DNA of 37,518 nt from Candidatus Woesebacteria bacterium RIFCSPHIGHO2_01_FULL_39_23 (GCA_001792305.1 MGGH01000025.1:1-37518), one strand, 5' to 3'. Positions 8,638 through 17,466 are shown, numbered from the stretch's first letter. Numbers and translations are program-made. The notes: generated by a model from the sequence alone, not told the origin.

Positions 8638-9942
8638 TTATTTTAGAAGCCTAATTAACTCGTTCCTGGCGACTTTAGGATCGGCCCTTCCTTTTAATCT
8701 AACCTGCAAGGCTCCTATCAAAAAACCTAAAACTTTGTCGTTACCTTTTTTATAATCGGCAACAGCTTTCTTTTCTTTTTTTATAACTTCTTTTATGGTC
8801 TCCAATAATTCGCTTTGCCCTGAGTATTTTTTAACATTTTTACTCACTAAACTTGATATAAATTTTTCAGGATCACTAAACTTACCATCAATCCCTCTAT
8901 TTAACATTAAATTAGCAATATCCTTAGGGTTAATACTTTGTTTCGCGGCAAAAACACATGCTTTTTCAAAATAATCAGCACGAGACTTATCTTGAACTAA
9001 TATCCCTGCATACTCAGTATTTATACCGTATTTATCGATAAATAAGCGCATTTTATCTTCGGGTAACATCGGTATTTGAGATTTGATTTTCGAAATATAG
9101 GATTTACTAAATATCATAGGAGGAATATCAGGTTCAGGGAAGTATCTGTAGTCATCGGCTGTCTCTTTATATCTTTGTGTAACTGTCTCACTTTTTGCTT
9201 CATTCCATCCCCGTGTTTCCTGTTGGGGAGTCTTGCCCGTTTCCAAAATCTTTTTTTGCCTTTTCAAATCATACTCAATTGCCTTCCCTAAAAATCTAAA
9301 TGAGTTAATATTTTTAATTTCAACTTTATAACCCAAATTAAGCCCCCATGACGTATTAGCTTCCAGTCTCATCGAGCCTTTTTCCATATCGCAATCAGAC
9401 ACGCCAAGGTATCGAATTATCTTTTGTAATTTTTGAGCGAACTCTTTAGCTTCTTGAGCTGAGTGGATATCTGGCTCGGTGACAATTTCGACCAGTGGTA
9501 CACCACTTCTGTTGAAATCTATTAGACTTACTTTTTTACCCCCAATTATTTTGTGCTGCAACTTTCCAGTATCTTCCTCTATATGAACCCTGGTTATTTT
9601 CACCATTCCAGAGGATGTTTGCAAATAGCCACCAAAGCACAAAGGCTCGTCGTATTGGCTAATCTGATACCCCTTAGGTAAATCGGGGTAGAAATAGTGC
9701 TTTCGATCAAACTTTGATTTCTTGTTAATATTTCCCTTTAGTGCAAGCCCTACTAATATTGTCCACTCTATTGCCTTTTTATTCGGTACGGGAAGAGCAC
9801 CTGGCAATCCAAGACAAGTAGGGCACGTCTGAGTATTTGGAGGTTTCCCAAAGTGATCTGCAGGGCAACCGCAAAACATCTTGGATAAAGTCGCTAGTTC
9901 TACATGAATCTCAAGACCAATAATAGGCTTAAAACTTCTCAT
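8638..9942 (-). CDS. gatB: Asp-tRNA(Asn)/Glu-tRNA(Gln) amidotransferase subunit B
   Basis: FKPIIGLEIHVELATLSKMFCGCP..NTQTCPTCLGLPGALPV, C-terminal YqeY-like domain; preferred start ATG 9942 gives a 4-nt ATGA overlap with the upstream gatCA stop (track start is 9966). Confidence 0.95.
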   Translation of the reverse strand: MRSFKPIIGLEIHVELATLSKMFCGCPADHFGKPPNTQTCPTCLGLPGALPVPNKKAIEWTILVGLALKGNINKKSKFDRKHYFYPDLPKGYQISQYDEPLCFGGYLQTSSGMVKITRVHIEEDTGKLQHKIIGGKKVSLIDFNRSGVPLVEIVTEPDIHSAQEAKEFAQKLQKIIRYLGVSDCDMEKGSMRLEANTSWGLNLGYKVEIKNINSFRFLGKAIEYDLKRQKKILETGKTPQQETRGWNEAKSETVTQRYKETADDYRYFPEPDIPPMIFSKSYISKIKSQIPMLPEDKMRLFIDKYGINTEYAGILVQDKSRADYFEKACVFAAKQSINPKDIANLMLNRGIDGKFSDPEKFISSLVSKNVKKYSGQSELLETIKEVIKKEKKAVADYKKGNDKVLGFLIGALQVRLKGRADPKVARNELIRLLK

Positions 9943-11507
9943 GATTGTGGCTCTCTTTTGTGCCAATCGGTAAGCTTTTGATATTGCTCACCAAGATCAA
10001 AAAGAATCTCCTCCGACCATCTTGGACCCATAATTTGCATTCCTACAGGAAGATTAGTCTTAGTAAATCCACAGGGAATGGAAAGAGACGGAGTACCCGA
10101 TAAGCTTGCCGGGGCAGCGTATATATCCATCAAGTAAAGCTCTAGTGGATCACCCGATTTTTCACCAATATCAAAAGGTGGTATTGGTGAAACTGGAGCT
10201 AAAATTGTGTCAACTTTCTTATAAGCTTTTTCAAGGTCTCTAATAAAAAGTGTTCTAACACGAGCAGCTTTCTCATAATATCTGCCAGTATAACCAGCTG
10301 AGGATGCAAATGTCCCAAGCATTATTCTTCTTTTTGCTTCAGGCCCAAAGTAGCCTCTGTCATTTCCATAGCGAACACCATCATACCTTGCCAAGTTACT
10401 AGCTGTTTCGGTCGGAGCAATAATGTAGTAAGCGGCAATTCCATATTTAGTATGGGGAAGTGACACCTTTCTGACTTTAAAATTGGCTTTTCTAAAAGTC
10501 TCCACAGCTTGCATAAATATTTCTTTGATCTCGCTGTCAATTCCCTCGCCTAAAAACTCTATAGGAATCCCAATAATTCCTTTTTGTCTTCCTAAATTTT
10601 GCCCACGGTTTTTACTTTGACTGGTTGCGTCAAATGGATCTTTCTTGTTTATTACTTTAAAATACTTTCTTAAGTTTCGAACGGAGTTGGATAATAACCC
10701 AGGACAGTCTAAACTACTCGCAAAAGCGATAACTCCATACCTACTTACTGCCCCATACGTAGGCTTTATTCCGCACACGTTATTGTAGGAAGAGGGCATG
10801 CGAATCGAGCCGCAGGTATCTGTAGCTGTGGCAACGTCAACTTTTCTGGTTGCGACAACCACCGCGCTCCCACTTGAAGAGCCACCAGCAACTTTATTGC
10901 TATTCCACGGATTTTTCGTCGGGCCAAAGTCGGAATTTTCACCGCTTGCCCCGTGCCCCCAAGCATCTTGATTTAATTTGTATTTCGTAGCATAGCCAGC
11001 CTCTTTAAAGTCATAAACGACGGAAGAATCATACTGCGGTATAAACCCCTCTAAAACTCTCGAACCAGCCGTTGTTTCAATTCCTTTTGTTACGAATAAG
11101 TCTTTATGACCAATATTGCCCTTTGGGTCTGCTACGGATAAAATCGCATTGTATTTATCTATCACCTTTCTTTTTCTGTGATTTAGAGCTTTGACAGAAG
11201 TTTTTCTCTTTTCAAATACATTTTTAGTCAAAAAATAACCTTTATGTGTAACCTTGGATTGTATTAATGCATCTTTTTGAGTGAAGCTATTTTTAATCTT
11301 ATCTTCCCGAAAAACGTTCGTAGTACCGTCTAAAACTTGATAAGTGGGCGGGACATTTTTTGTGTCAACTTCTTGGAGTACTTCCATGTAATTTAATACA
11401 GAAGCTAGTTGTTCTGTGTACACCTGAAGCTCTTTCTCATCTAAAGACAGGTTTGCCAACTTAGCAATATGTTTGATTTGATCTTTTGATAAAATATTTT
11501 TTTTCAT
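9939..11507 (-). CDS. gatCA: GatC-GatA fusion: amidotransferase subunits C and A in one polypeptide
   Basis: N-terminal GatC (LSKDQIKHIAKLANLSLDEKELQVYTEQLASVLNYMEVLQEVDT..) followed in one frame by amidase signature: GHKDLFVTKGIETTAGSRVLEGF, GGSSSGSAVVVA, TDTCGSIRMP. Confidence 0.93.
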   Translation of the reverse strand: MKKNILSKDQIKHIAKLANLSLDEKELQVYTEQLASVLNYMEVLQEVDTKNVPPTYQVLDGTTNVFREDKIKNSFTQKDALIQSKVTHKGYFLTKNVFEKRKTSVKALNHRKRKVIDKYNAILSVADPKGNIGHKDLFVTKGIETTAGSRVLEGFIPQYDSSVVYDFKEAGYATKYKLNQDAWGHGASGENSDFGPTKNPWNSNKVAGGSSSGSAVVVATRKVDVATATDTCGSIRMPSSYNNVCGIKPTYGAVSRYGVIAFASSLDCPGLLSNSVRNLRKYFKVINKKDPFDATSQSKNRGQNLGRQKGIIGIPIEFLGEGIDSEIKEIFMQAVETFRKANFKVRKVSLPHTKYGIAAYYIIAPTETASNLARYDGVRYGNDRGYFGPEAKRRIMLGTFASSAGYTGRYYEKAARVRTLFIRDLEKAYKKVDTILAPVSPIPPFDIGEKSGDPLELYLMDIYAAPASLSGTPSLSIPCGFTKTNLPVGMQIMGPRWSEEILFDLGEQYQKLTDWHKREPQS

Positions 11508-11581
11508 TAAAAAAACGGCTCTTCTTCCGAAGCTAGTTTGTATTTTAAACCATCTTAAAATAAATATCTAATGTGGCTTTT

Positions 11582-12511
11582 TTAGGACATTTGTTGAAGA
11601 GCAGCGATTCTTTCTTTTACAGGAGGATGGGTGTTAAAAAGGTTAGCAAAAGTGCCTCTGGCATCACTTATTTTATCCTTAAAAGGATTTTCAATATAAA
11701 GATGAGCAGTAGCTTTATTGGCGGCTTCCAAGGGCTCATGATCACTACTAATCTTTTGTAGTGCGGAAATTAAACCCGAAGGTTGGCGGGTAAGCATCAC
11801 CGCTCCCGCGTCGGCGAAAAACTCACGTCTACGACTTATTGCCAAACGAATTAGCTGAGCAATAAACGGGGAGAGAATGGCAAAAATTAGACCAACAACA
11901 AAAATTATTGCACCAACATTTCCGCCACCTTTTCTGTCACTCCTACCCCGAAAATATGTTGCACGCAGTAATACATCCGCTAAAAGCGCAATCGAACCTA
12001 CAAGTACGCTTACGATAGACATTAACCTAATATCGTAACTACGAACGTGTGTTAGCTCGTGCCCGATTACTCCTTCAAGCTCTGTTCTATTAAGTTTAGT
12101 TAAAAGCCCTGTCGTTGCACACACAACAGCGTGATCAGGATCACGACCTGTTGCAAAAGCGTTTGTAGCAGTGTCATCGATAACAAAAAGTCTAGGCATG
12201 GGAAGACTAGCCACAAGACATAAGTTTTGGGTAACTGAATAAAAAACCGGATATGATTCTTTTAGTGCTGGTTTTGCTTTGGATATGGAAAGAACTATTG
12301 AGTCGCTGTAATAGTACCCAGCAAAAGACACCAAACCTGATAAAATTAACGCAAGTCCCAAAAACCCCAGTCCGCCTGGTTCATAGCCAAAATAATAAGC
12401 GAGTGCACCACTTAAAAAATACACAGCAGTTGCAAAAAAAAGTGCAAAACAAAAAACCACAATCAAGCTTTTACGCCTATTGACATCAACCGCTTCGTAA
12501 ACATTAATCAT
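11582..12511 (-). CDS. htpX: Membrane zinc metalloprotease HtpX homolog (M48)
   Basis: VIGHELTHVRSYDIRLMSIV, REFFADAGAV, transmembrane segments. Confidence 0.94.
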   Translation of the reverse strand: MINVYEAVDVNRRKSLIVVFCFALFFATAVYFLSGALAYYFGYEPGGLGFLGLALILSGLVSFAGYYYSDSIVLSISKAKPALKESYPVFYSVTQNLCLVASLPMPRLFVIDDTATNAFATGRDPDHAVVCATTGLLTKLNRTELEGVIGHELTHVRSYDIRLMSIVSVLVGSIALLADVLLRATYFRGRSDRKGGGNVGAIIFVVGLIFAILSPFIAQLIRLAISRRREFFADAGAVMLTRQPSGLISALQKISSDHEPLEAANKATAHLYIENPFKDKISDARGTFANLFNTHPPVKERIAALQQMS

Positions 12512-12513
12512 GT

Positions 12514-13098
12514 TTAAAGTTTAATTTTAGGAGCTTTTGTTTCAGACTCACCCACTTCCAAATGAGACCCAACGTCACTTGTTGACAAACCTTTTTGCTC
12601 TTCAAATCCAAACATACTTGCGATCAAACTTGTCGGAAAACTGACTCTTTTAACATTAAAGTCAGCAGACAAATCAATTAGAGTCCGCCTTGAATACATT
12701 ACCTTATCTGACGTGTCACGAAGCTCATCCATAAGTGTAGTCACAACCTCTGAGCCTTTGATTTCTGGATTACTTTCAACTGCAACTCTGATTGACGGCA
12801 AAATTGAGCCGATTTTCTCACTTGCATTAAGCATCTTATCTATATTTCCGGATTTAATGGCAGATGAGATAGCTTTCCTGGCATCTGCCAGTTTTTCAAA
12901 TATCCCCTTCTCGTGTTTTAAATACCCTTTTGTCGATTCTTCCAAATTAGGTATTAATTCTGCCTGCCTTTTTAACTGGTTTCCAATCTCTTGTATAGAA
13001 GCTTTTATTCTGGCACGACTTGAAACAAAAAAGTTATAAGTAGAAACCACCCAACCTACCAAAACAACTATCCCTACTACTAACAAAATTAGCGGCAT
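12514..13098 (-). CDS. lemA: LemA family protein
   Basis: N-terminal TM then LIPNLEESTKGYLKHEKGIFEKLADAR..YSRRTLIDLSADFN..FPTSLIASMFGF. Confidence 0.92.
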   Translation of the reverse strand: MPLILLVVGIVVLVGWVVSTYNFFVSSRARIKASIQEIGNQLKRQAELIPNLEESTKGYLKHEKGIFEKLADARKAISSAIKSGNIDKMLNASEKIGSILPSIRVAVESNPEIKGSEVVTTLMDELRDTSDKVMYSRRTLIDLSADFNVKRVSFPTSLIASMFGFEEQKGLSTSDVGSHLEVGESETKAPKIKL

Positions 13099-13136
13099 AA
13101 TGTTATCACCTCCTGTTCCTTAATTAAAACAGTTTA

Positions 13137-14936
13137 CTATTGAATAAGTATCTTTTCAATCTCCTCTAAGGAATATGTGTTTATTATATCTCTCTTCTTA
13201 GCCCAACCACGTCTTGCTACAGAAACACCGAATACCATATTTCCCATACTTGTAACGTAATGTGTATCTGTTCCCAGAGACATTTTCACACCGAATTTCA
13301 CGGCTTCTCTAACTAATATATCCGGTAAATCGAGCCTTATCGGGTCTGCATTAATTTCAACAATTTTTTTGCTTTTTTTGAAAAAATCAAAAAGAACTCC
13401 CCAATCAAATTCCACACCTTCTCTTTTGTTTAAAATCCTTGTAGTTGGGTGGGCAAATATTCTTGTCTTGGGGTGTTTAAAAGCATTTAAAACACGATTT
13501 GTCATATCCTTTTTATTTTGCCTAAAGCTTGAATGGATTGAACAAAGAGCGAAATCCAAATAGTCAAACCCAGTTTCTGGGACGGGAAGTTCACCGTTTG
13601 GCATGATATCAATTTCAAGGCTATTAAATATTTTTTTTAAACTTTTCATAGTTTTCACGAGAGAGTAATTTAATTTATCAACAGCTTCTCTCTTACGCTT
13701 CAACAACTCAATCATACTTCTTTCGTTATGTCCGCTTTGGCTCGGATTGTGTTCTGTAAAAGCAATATACTCATAACCCAACTCGTCTGCCCTCTTTGCG
13801 ATTTCGTCCATGCTATTTTGGCCAAGATCATGGCTTGTCTCGATGTCAAAACTACTGTGGATCTGTAGGTCACCCTTAATGTCTTTAATATCAACCAAAT
13901 CAGGAAGCTTATTATTAAGAGCTGCCTGAATTTCACCTGTATCTTCCCTTATCTCCGGAGGAATCCACTCCATTCCGAGAGCTTCATAAAACTCAACTTC
14001 CGTTTCGAAGTTTTTCATTTTTTTAGTTTTTAAGTTCTTAATCCCTTTTTCATTTAAACTAAATCCCATTTTTAGAGCATGTTCCCTCAAAGCTATATTG
14101 TGGTGCTTACTGCCCGTAAAGTGTTGCAGTAAAGCTCCGTAACTTCTAGGTGGCGAAACCATGGCATCAACTTGCACATTTCCCGGCAACATGATTGAGG
14201 CACTAGATGGGCCTTCCTCGATTTTTCTAAGTTTCCTGGGGTAATCAACGAAATGGTGCAAAACTTCTACTGGTTTTTTAGTTGAAATCGCAAGATCCAC
14301 GTCACCAACAGTTGAAGCTTTTCGTCTTAGGCTTCCCAAAGGATGAACTTCAAGTCCCGTATTTAACTTTTTAAGCCACTTCATGACTTCATCGGCGACC
14401 AGTGTAGCATAAGGCAAAAGTAGTCTCTTTTCACCTTTTTTAACCTCACCGATAGATTTTTCCAATCTTTGCTCGCTAATTTCACCAAACCCTTCAATCC
14501 TAGCTACTCGTCCACTTCTTAGCGACTTTTTTAATTCTCTAAGTGCATTTTTAGCTTTAGCAATCCCAAGTTCCTTAGAAAGCTTGTATGCCGTCTTTGC
14601 ACCGATTCCTGGCACTTTCATCAGCTCAAACATTGCAGGCGGTAAACCTTTCAAAACCTCATCAAAATGTTTTGACTTGCCTGTTTTGAATAACTCATCG
14701 AGGTGTGCAGTAATAGAAGGGCCAATTCCTGACACATCCATAAGTTTACCTTCGTCCCAAAGATCTTTTGCCTCGCTTGATAGATGCTCTACCGCATCAG
14801 CAGCTCTCTCATAAGCAATTATCCTGAACCTGTTTTTCTTCTCACCTTTAATTTTATACGCAGCAGCGATGTCTCGAAGTAATTCCGCAAGTTCTGTATT
14901 TGTTATCACTTTTCGCACATTATAATAATACAACAT
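13137..14936 (-). CDS. polX: DNA polymerase/3'-5' exonuclease PolX (Pol beta-like plus PHP domain)
   Basis: Helix-hairpin-helix VPGIGAKTAYKL, PolB-like VGDVDLAIST, PHP GDLQIHSSFDIETSHD..AFTEHNPSQSGHN. Confidence 0.92.
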   Translation of the reverse strand: MLYYYNVRKVITNTELAELLRDIAAAYKIKGEKKNRFRIIAYERAADAVEHLSSEAKDLWDEGKLMDVSGIGPSITAHLDELFKTGKSKHFDEVLKGLPPAMFELMKVPGIGAKTAYKLSKELGIAKAKNALRELKKSLRSGRVARIEGFGEISEQRLEKSIGEVKKGEKRLLLPYATLVADEVMKWLKKLNTGLEVHPLGSLRRKASTVGDVDLAISTKKPVEVLHHFVDYPRKLRKIEEGPSSASIMLPGNVQVDAMVSPPRSYGALLQHFTGSKHHNIALREHALKMGFSLNEKGIKNLKTKKMKNFETEVEFYEALGMEWIPPEIREDTGEIQAALNNKLPDLVDIKDIKGDLQIHSSFDIETSHDLGQNSMDEIAKRADELGYEYIAFTEHNPSQSGHNERSMIELLKRKREAVDKLNYSLVKTMKSLKKIFNSLEIDIMPNGELPVPETGFDYLDFALCSIHSSFRQNKKDMTNRVLNAFKHPKTRIFAHPTTRILNKREGVEFDWGVLFDFFKKSKKIVEINADPIRLDLPDILVREAVKFGVKMSLGTDTHYVTSMGNMVFGVSVARRGWAKKRDIINTYSLEEIEKILIQ

Positions 14937-14980
14937 TCGCTCATATCTTTGGCTAATTATTTTGATAAAATATATATACC

Positions 14981-15661
14981 ATGGCTTCAGACAATGAAGA
15001 GATCTATCTCGGACAATATGACCTAAACGCTAGACGTGTTATCGAGTCTTTGACTCTACCTAGATACTGGGATTTTGATCAATTTAAAGGTGTACTAGTT
15101 GCACTCGCTAAAGCTGGAAATGGAGCATCTATACCTGCTCCAAATAGACCTGAATCTATTCATGTTCAATCATGGAGACAGCATATCAACAAATTAAAAC
15201 AGTTAACTGGGGAAACCGGTCGCGAACACGCCAGGGCAGTATTTGCAGATACAGAATCCGGTTCTCTGGTATTTGGTAAAACAACCCGGGAGAGAAATGT
15301 ATCAAAGAGTTGTCGGAAGTGTACATGTACATCCTGGACTCGAAACTGCTCACGGGTTAAGTGGGCAAGATTATCGTACTTTTTAAGCGACAAAAGAGAA
15401 CAAGCTATGTTGATGGCTTTTGGAGAAGAATATTTGATGATTGTCTTAAAAACAAGCGCTACCCCAAATAATATTGATAGCAAAAGAGTTGACAAAAGAA
15501 TACAAGACATTGAAAGAGAGTTCTTAAATAGTGGCAAAAATATGGTAACATCTGTTGTAGATATTAACAAAACAGTTTGTACTGAATTTGGATTAGTGAT
15601 GTACCTGGCAGATGATAAAAGCAGAGATTTATTGAATAGAGTAGAAGTAACCTCTATTTAA
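14981..15661 (+). CDS. Probable JAMM/MPN (JAB)-domain protein disrupted by two compensating frameshifts
   Basis: Track ORF is 226 aa, but the middle (RERNVSKSCRKCTCTSWTRNCSRVKWARLSYF) looks out of frame; the +1 frame reads EMYQRVVGSVHVHPGLETAHGLSGQDYRTF, a HxHP..S..D JAMM-like motif, joined to LSDKREQAMLMAFGEEYLMIVLKTS in the original frame. Confidence 0.55.
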   Translation: MASDNEEIYLGQYDLNARRVIESLTLPRYWDFDQFKGVLVALAKAGNGASIPAPNRPESIHVQSWRQHINKLKQLTGETGREHARAVFADTESGSLVFGKTTRERNVSKSCRKCTCTSWTRNCSRVKWARLSYFLSDKREQAMLMAFGEEYLMIVLKTSATPNNIDSKRVDKRIQDIEREFLNSGKNMVTSVVDINKTVCTEFGLVMYLADDKSRDLLNRVEVTSI

Positions 15662-15996
15662 ACTCCGTAAGATTTTAGGTATTCGTCTGAAGACTTACTT
15701 GCCTCAATGTGTGCTTTTTCTAAATCAATATCATAATAATCTGCAATTCTTATAATTGTAAAGAGAAGATCTGCTAATTCATCTGCAATTTTATCTTTCG
15801 TTGCTTCATAATGTTCATCCTGTTTACCCCTATCTTTAGGGTAATAACCCTCGTAGGACATCACGAGTTTGGATAAGTCACCAACTTGTTTTGATAGTTC
15901 TATCATTGAACCTTCAATCTCCCAAGGTTTTCCCTCAATATTTTCGAATCTTTTGATAATACTTTTTGCCAGGTCAATAGCTTCATTAAAAGTCAT
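15658..15996 (-). CDS. MazG-like nucleotide pyrophosphohydrolase
   Basis: GSMIELSKQVGDLSKLVM..KDKIADELADLLFTIIRIADYYDIDLEKA (EExxE/ExxD-like MazG pattern). Confidence 0.75.
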   Translation of the reverse strand: MTFNEAIDLAKSIIKRFENIEGKPWEIEGSMIELSKQVGDLSKLVMSYEGYYPKDRGKQDEHYEATKDKIADELADLLFTIIRIADYYDIDLEKAHIEASKSSDEYLKSYGV

Positions 15997-16083
15997 TAGC
16001 TAAGTATATCAGAAGTTTTTATTTCTGTTTATGGTAAGAGATCTTCTGAAGCTAAAAAGCGTAGCGCGCCCAATGGGACGAAT

Positions 16084-16176
16084 TTAGAACTTTCTGTCTA
16101 AAGTCTTCTTAATCTTCTCTACCTTGTCCATTCTCCCCATTTTAATATACTCTTCATATTCCTTCTTTAAAGGCAT
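16084..16176 (-). CDS. Candidate 30-aa small protein
   Basis: ATG-initiated MPLKKEYEEYIKMGRMDKVEKIKKTLDRKF*; upstream GGAG; absent from the 60-aa-cutoff ORF track. Confidence 0.35.
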   Translation of the reverse strand: MPLKKEYEEYIKMGRMDKVEKIKKTLDRKF

Positions 16177-16220
16177 AATTGGAATAGTAACTCCTTCGTA
16201 AGTAAAATATTTTTTATATT

Positions 16221-16639
16221 TTAGTCAATTAGAGCCTTCTCCTTAAGTCGGGGAATAATTTCTTGTTCAATTATCGAACCCACCTTAAGATTGCCAAGTA
16301 ACTGAGATGTTAGCCAAAGGATTTCTTCTACTTCATTATCTGGTTTTATAGCGCCTTCCCACTTTTTGACTGTAAACACTTCCATACAAACAATCTTTCC
16401 GTTTTGACCGGCGGCAGGATGACAAAAAGTGCCAAATTCCTCTAAATCTGACTCATCAACAGATATTTGAAATTCTTCTCTTAACTCTCTAACCAACGCT
16501 TGCTTTGGTGTTTCATTATTTTCAATTGAACCTCCAGGAGCAATAAAAATCTCTTTATTCTTTGACCTCTCAACTAAAATTTTCTGTCTTTGATTAGTAC
16601 ACCTGCTGCCTTGTGAATGTCATAGCGACTTTTACTCAT
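16221..16639 (-). pseudogene. Nudix hydrolase interrupted by a 1-nt frameshift
   Basis: Frame 1 from ATG 16639: MSKSRYDIHKAAGVLIKDRKF*; shifted frame: LVERSKNKEIFIAPGGSIENNETPKQALVRELREEFQISVDESDLEEFG.. with Nudix box G-x5-E-x7-RELREE; break at AAAATTTT 16576-16583. Confidence 0.75.
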
Positions 16640-16794
16640 TTTCCAGACAACTTCAGTATATCAAAATGAAATGCTTGAGATAAAACTAAGTACGTACTGA
16701 AGATAAAATTTTGCGGGCTCTAGTGAACTATCTCCGGAACTTCTTCAGAAATATCCGTATTTTTTCCTTTCAATTTTTTTGTATAATTTAATCA

Positions 16795-17163
16795 ATGATT
16801 TATTCAGGTGATGCCATAAGAAAGTTAATAAAAGAAGGGAAACTAAATATTAAACCAAGCCCACAGATCAAAGAAGCTTCGATAAAGATACATTTTTCCA
16901 AAAAATTGATAATTAAACCCAAAGAATTTGTATTGGCTAAATCTGAGGAAATTACTCAACTTTCTCAAAATATTGCAGGATTATATGATGGCTACACACA
17001 CCTTGCAAGAAAAGGAATAATTACACATTTAGGAAGTATGTTTGTAGATCCGGGCACAAATGGTCAAATTACATTTGAAATATTTAATGCTTCAGATGTC
17101 GAAGTAACAGTTTTGAATGGTGAAAGAGCTGGCCAACTAATACTATTCCAAGTTATAAAATAG
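16795..17163 (+). CDS. dCTP deaminase/dUTPase-like protein
   Basis: MIYSGDAIRKLIKEGKLNIKPSPQI..LYDGYTHLARKGIITHLGSMFVDPGTNGQITFEIFN resembles Dcd core. Confidence 0.7.
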   Translation: MIYSGDAIRKLIKEGKLNIKPSPQIKEASIKIHFSKKLIIKPKEFVLAKSEEITQLSQNIAGLYDGYTHLARKGIITHLGSMFVDPGTNGQITFEIFNASDVEVTVLNGERAGQLILFQVIK

Positions 17164-17175
17164 AACAAAATTTTG

Positions 17176-17249
17176 CGGGAGCGACGGGACTCGAACCCGC
17201 AGCCTCTTCCGTGACAGGGAAGCGCTCTGGCCAATTGAGCTACGCCCCC
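17176..17249 (-). tRNA. tRNA-Asp (GTC)
   Basis: Cloverleaf by eye: GGGGGCG/CGCTCCC acceptor, CTTCC-CTGTCAC-GGAAG anticodon arm, T-loop TTCGAGT, G73. Confidence 0.9.
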
Positions 17250-17340
17250 AAACAAAAATATTTTACCATCGAAAATCAACAAAGTAAATTCTAAAATCTG
17301 ATTCACATACGTAAACAAAGCTTGAAATAAGACCCTCCTA

Positions 17341-17458
17341 CGGATAAACTCATCTAACTCAGGTTTGCAACCTTCGTTAGAGATCCTGCCTACCGGCAGG
17401 TAAGTTTGATCCCCAAAAATATTATCTTTATATGCAAATTTAGAATTTTTGGTATAAA
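17341..17458 (+). repeat. Copy D of intergenic hairpin/promoter element (with palindrome insertion)
   Basis: ATAAACTCATCTAACTCAGGTTTGCAACCTTCGTTAGAGAT...TTTGATCCCCAAAAATATT...TATGCAAATTTAGAATTTTTGGTATAAAC aligns with copies A and B. Confidence 0.8.
17385..17400. repeat. GC-rich palindromic repeat CCTGCCTACCGGCAGG
   Basis: 6-bp inverted arms CCTGCC/GGCAGG; absent from paralogous elements A and B at the aligned position. Confidence 0.65.
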
Positions 17459-17466
17459 CTTCAGGC

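Noticed and set aside
15166-15570. 134-aa minus-strand ORF antisense to the JAMM-like gene
   Set aside because: Antisense of the repaired JAMM-like reading frame; no recognisable motif.
17341-17458. Integron attC interpretation of the element (ATCTAAC...GTTAGAG in copy D resembles RYYYAAC/GTTRRRY)
   Set aside because: Copies A, B and C do not keep the AAC/GTT core, no integrase in the window, and the copies are not arranged as a cassette array.
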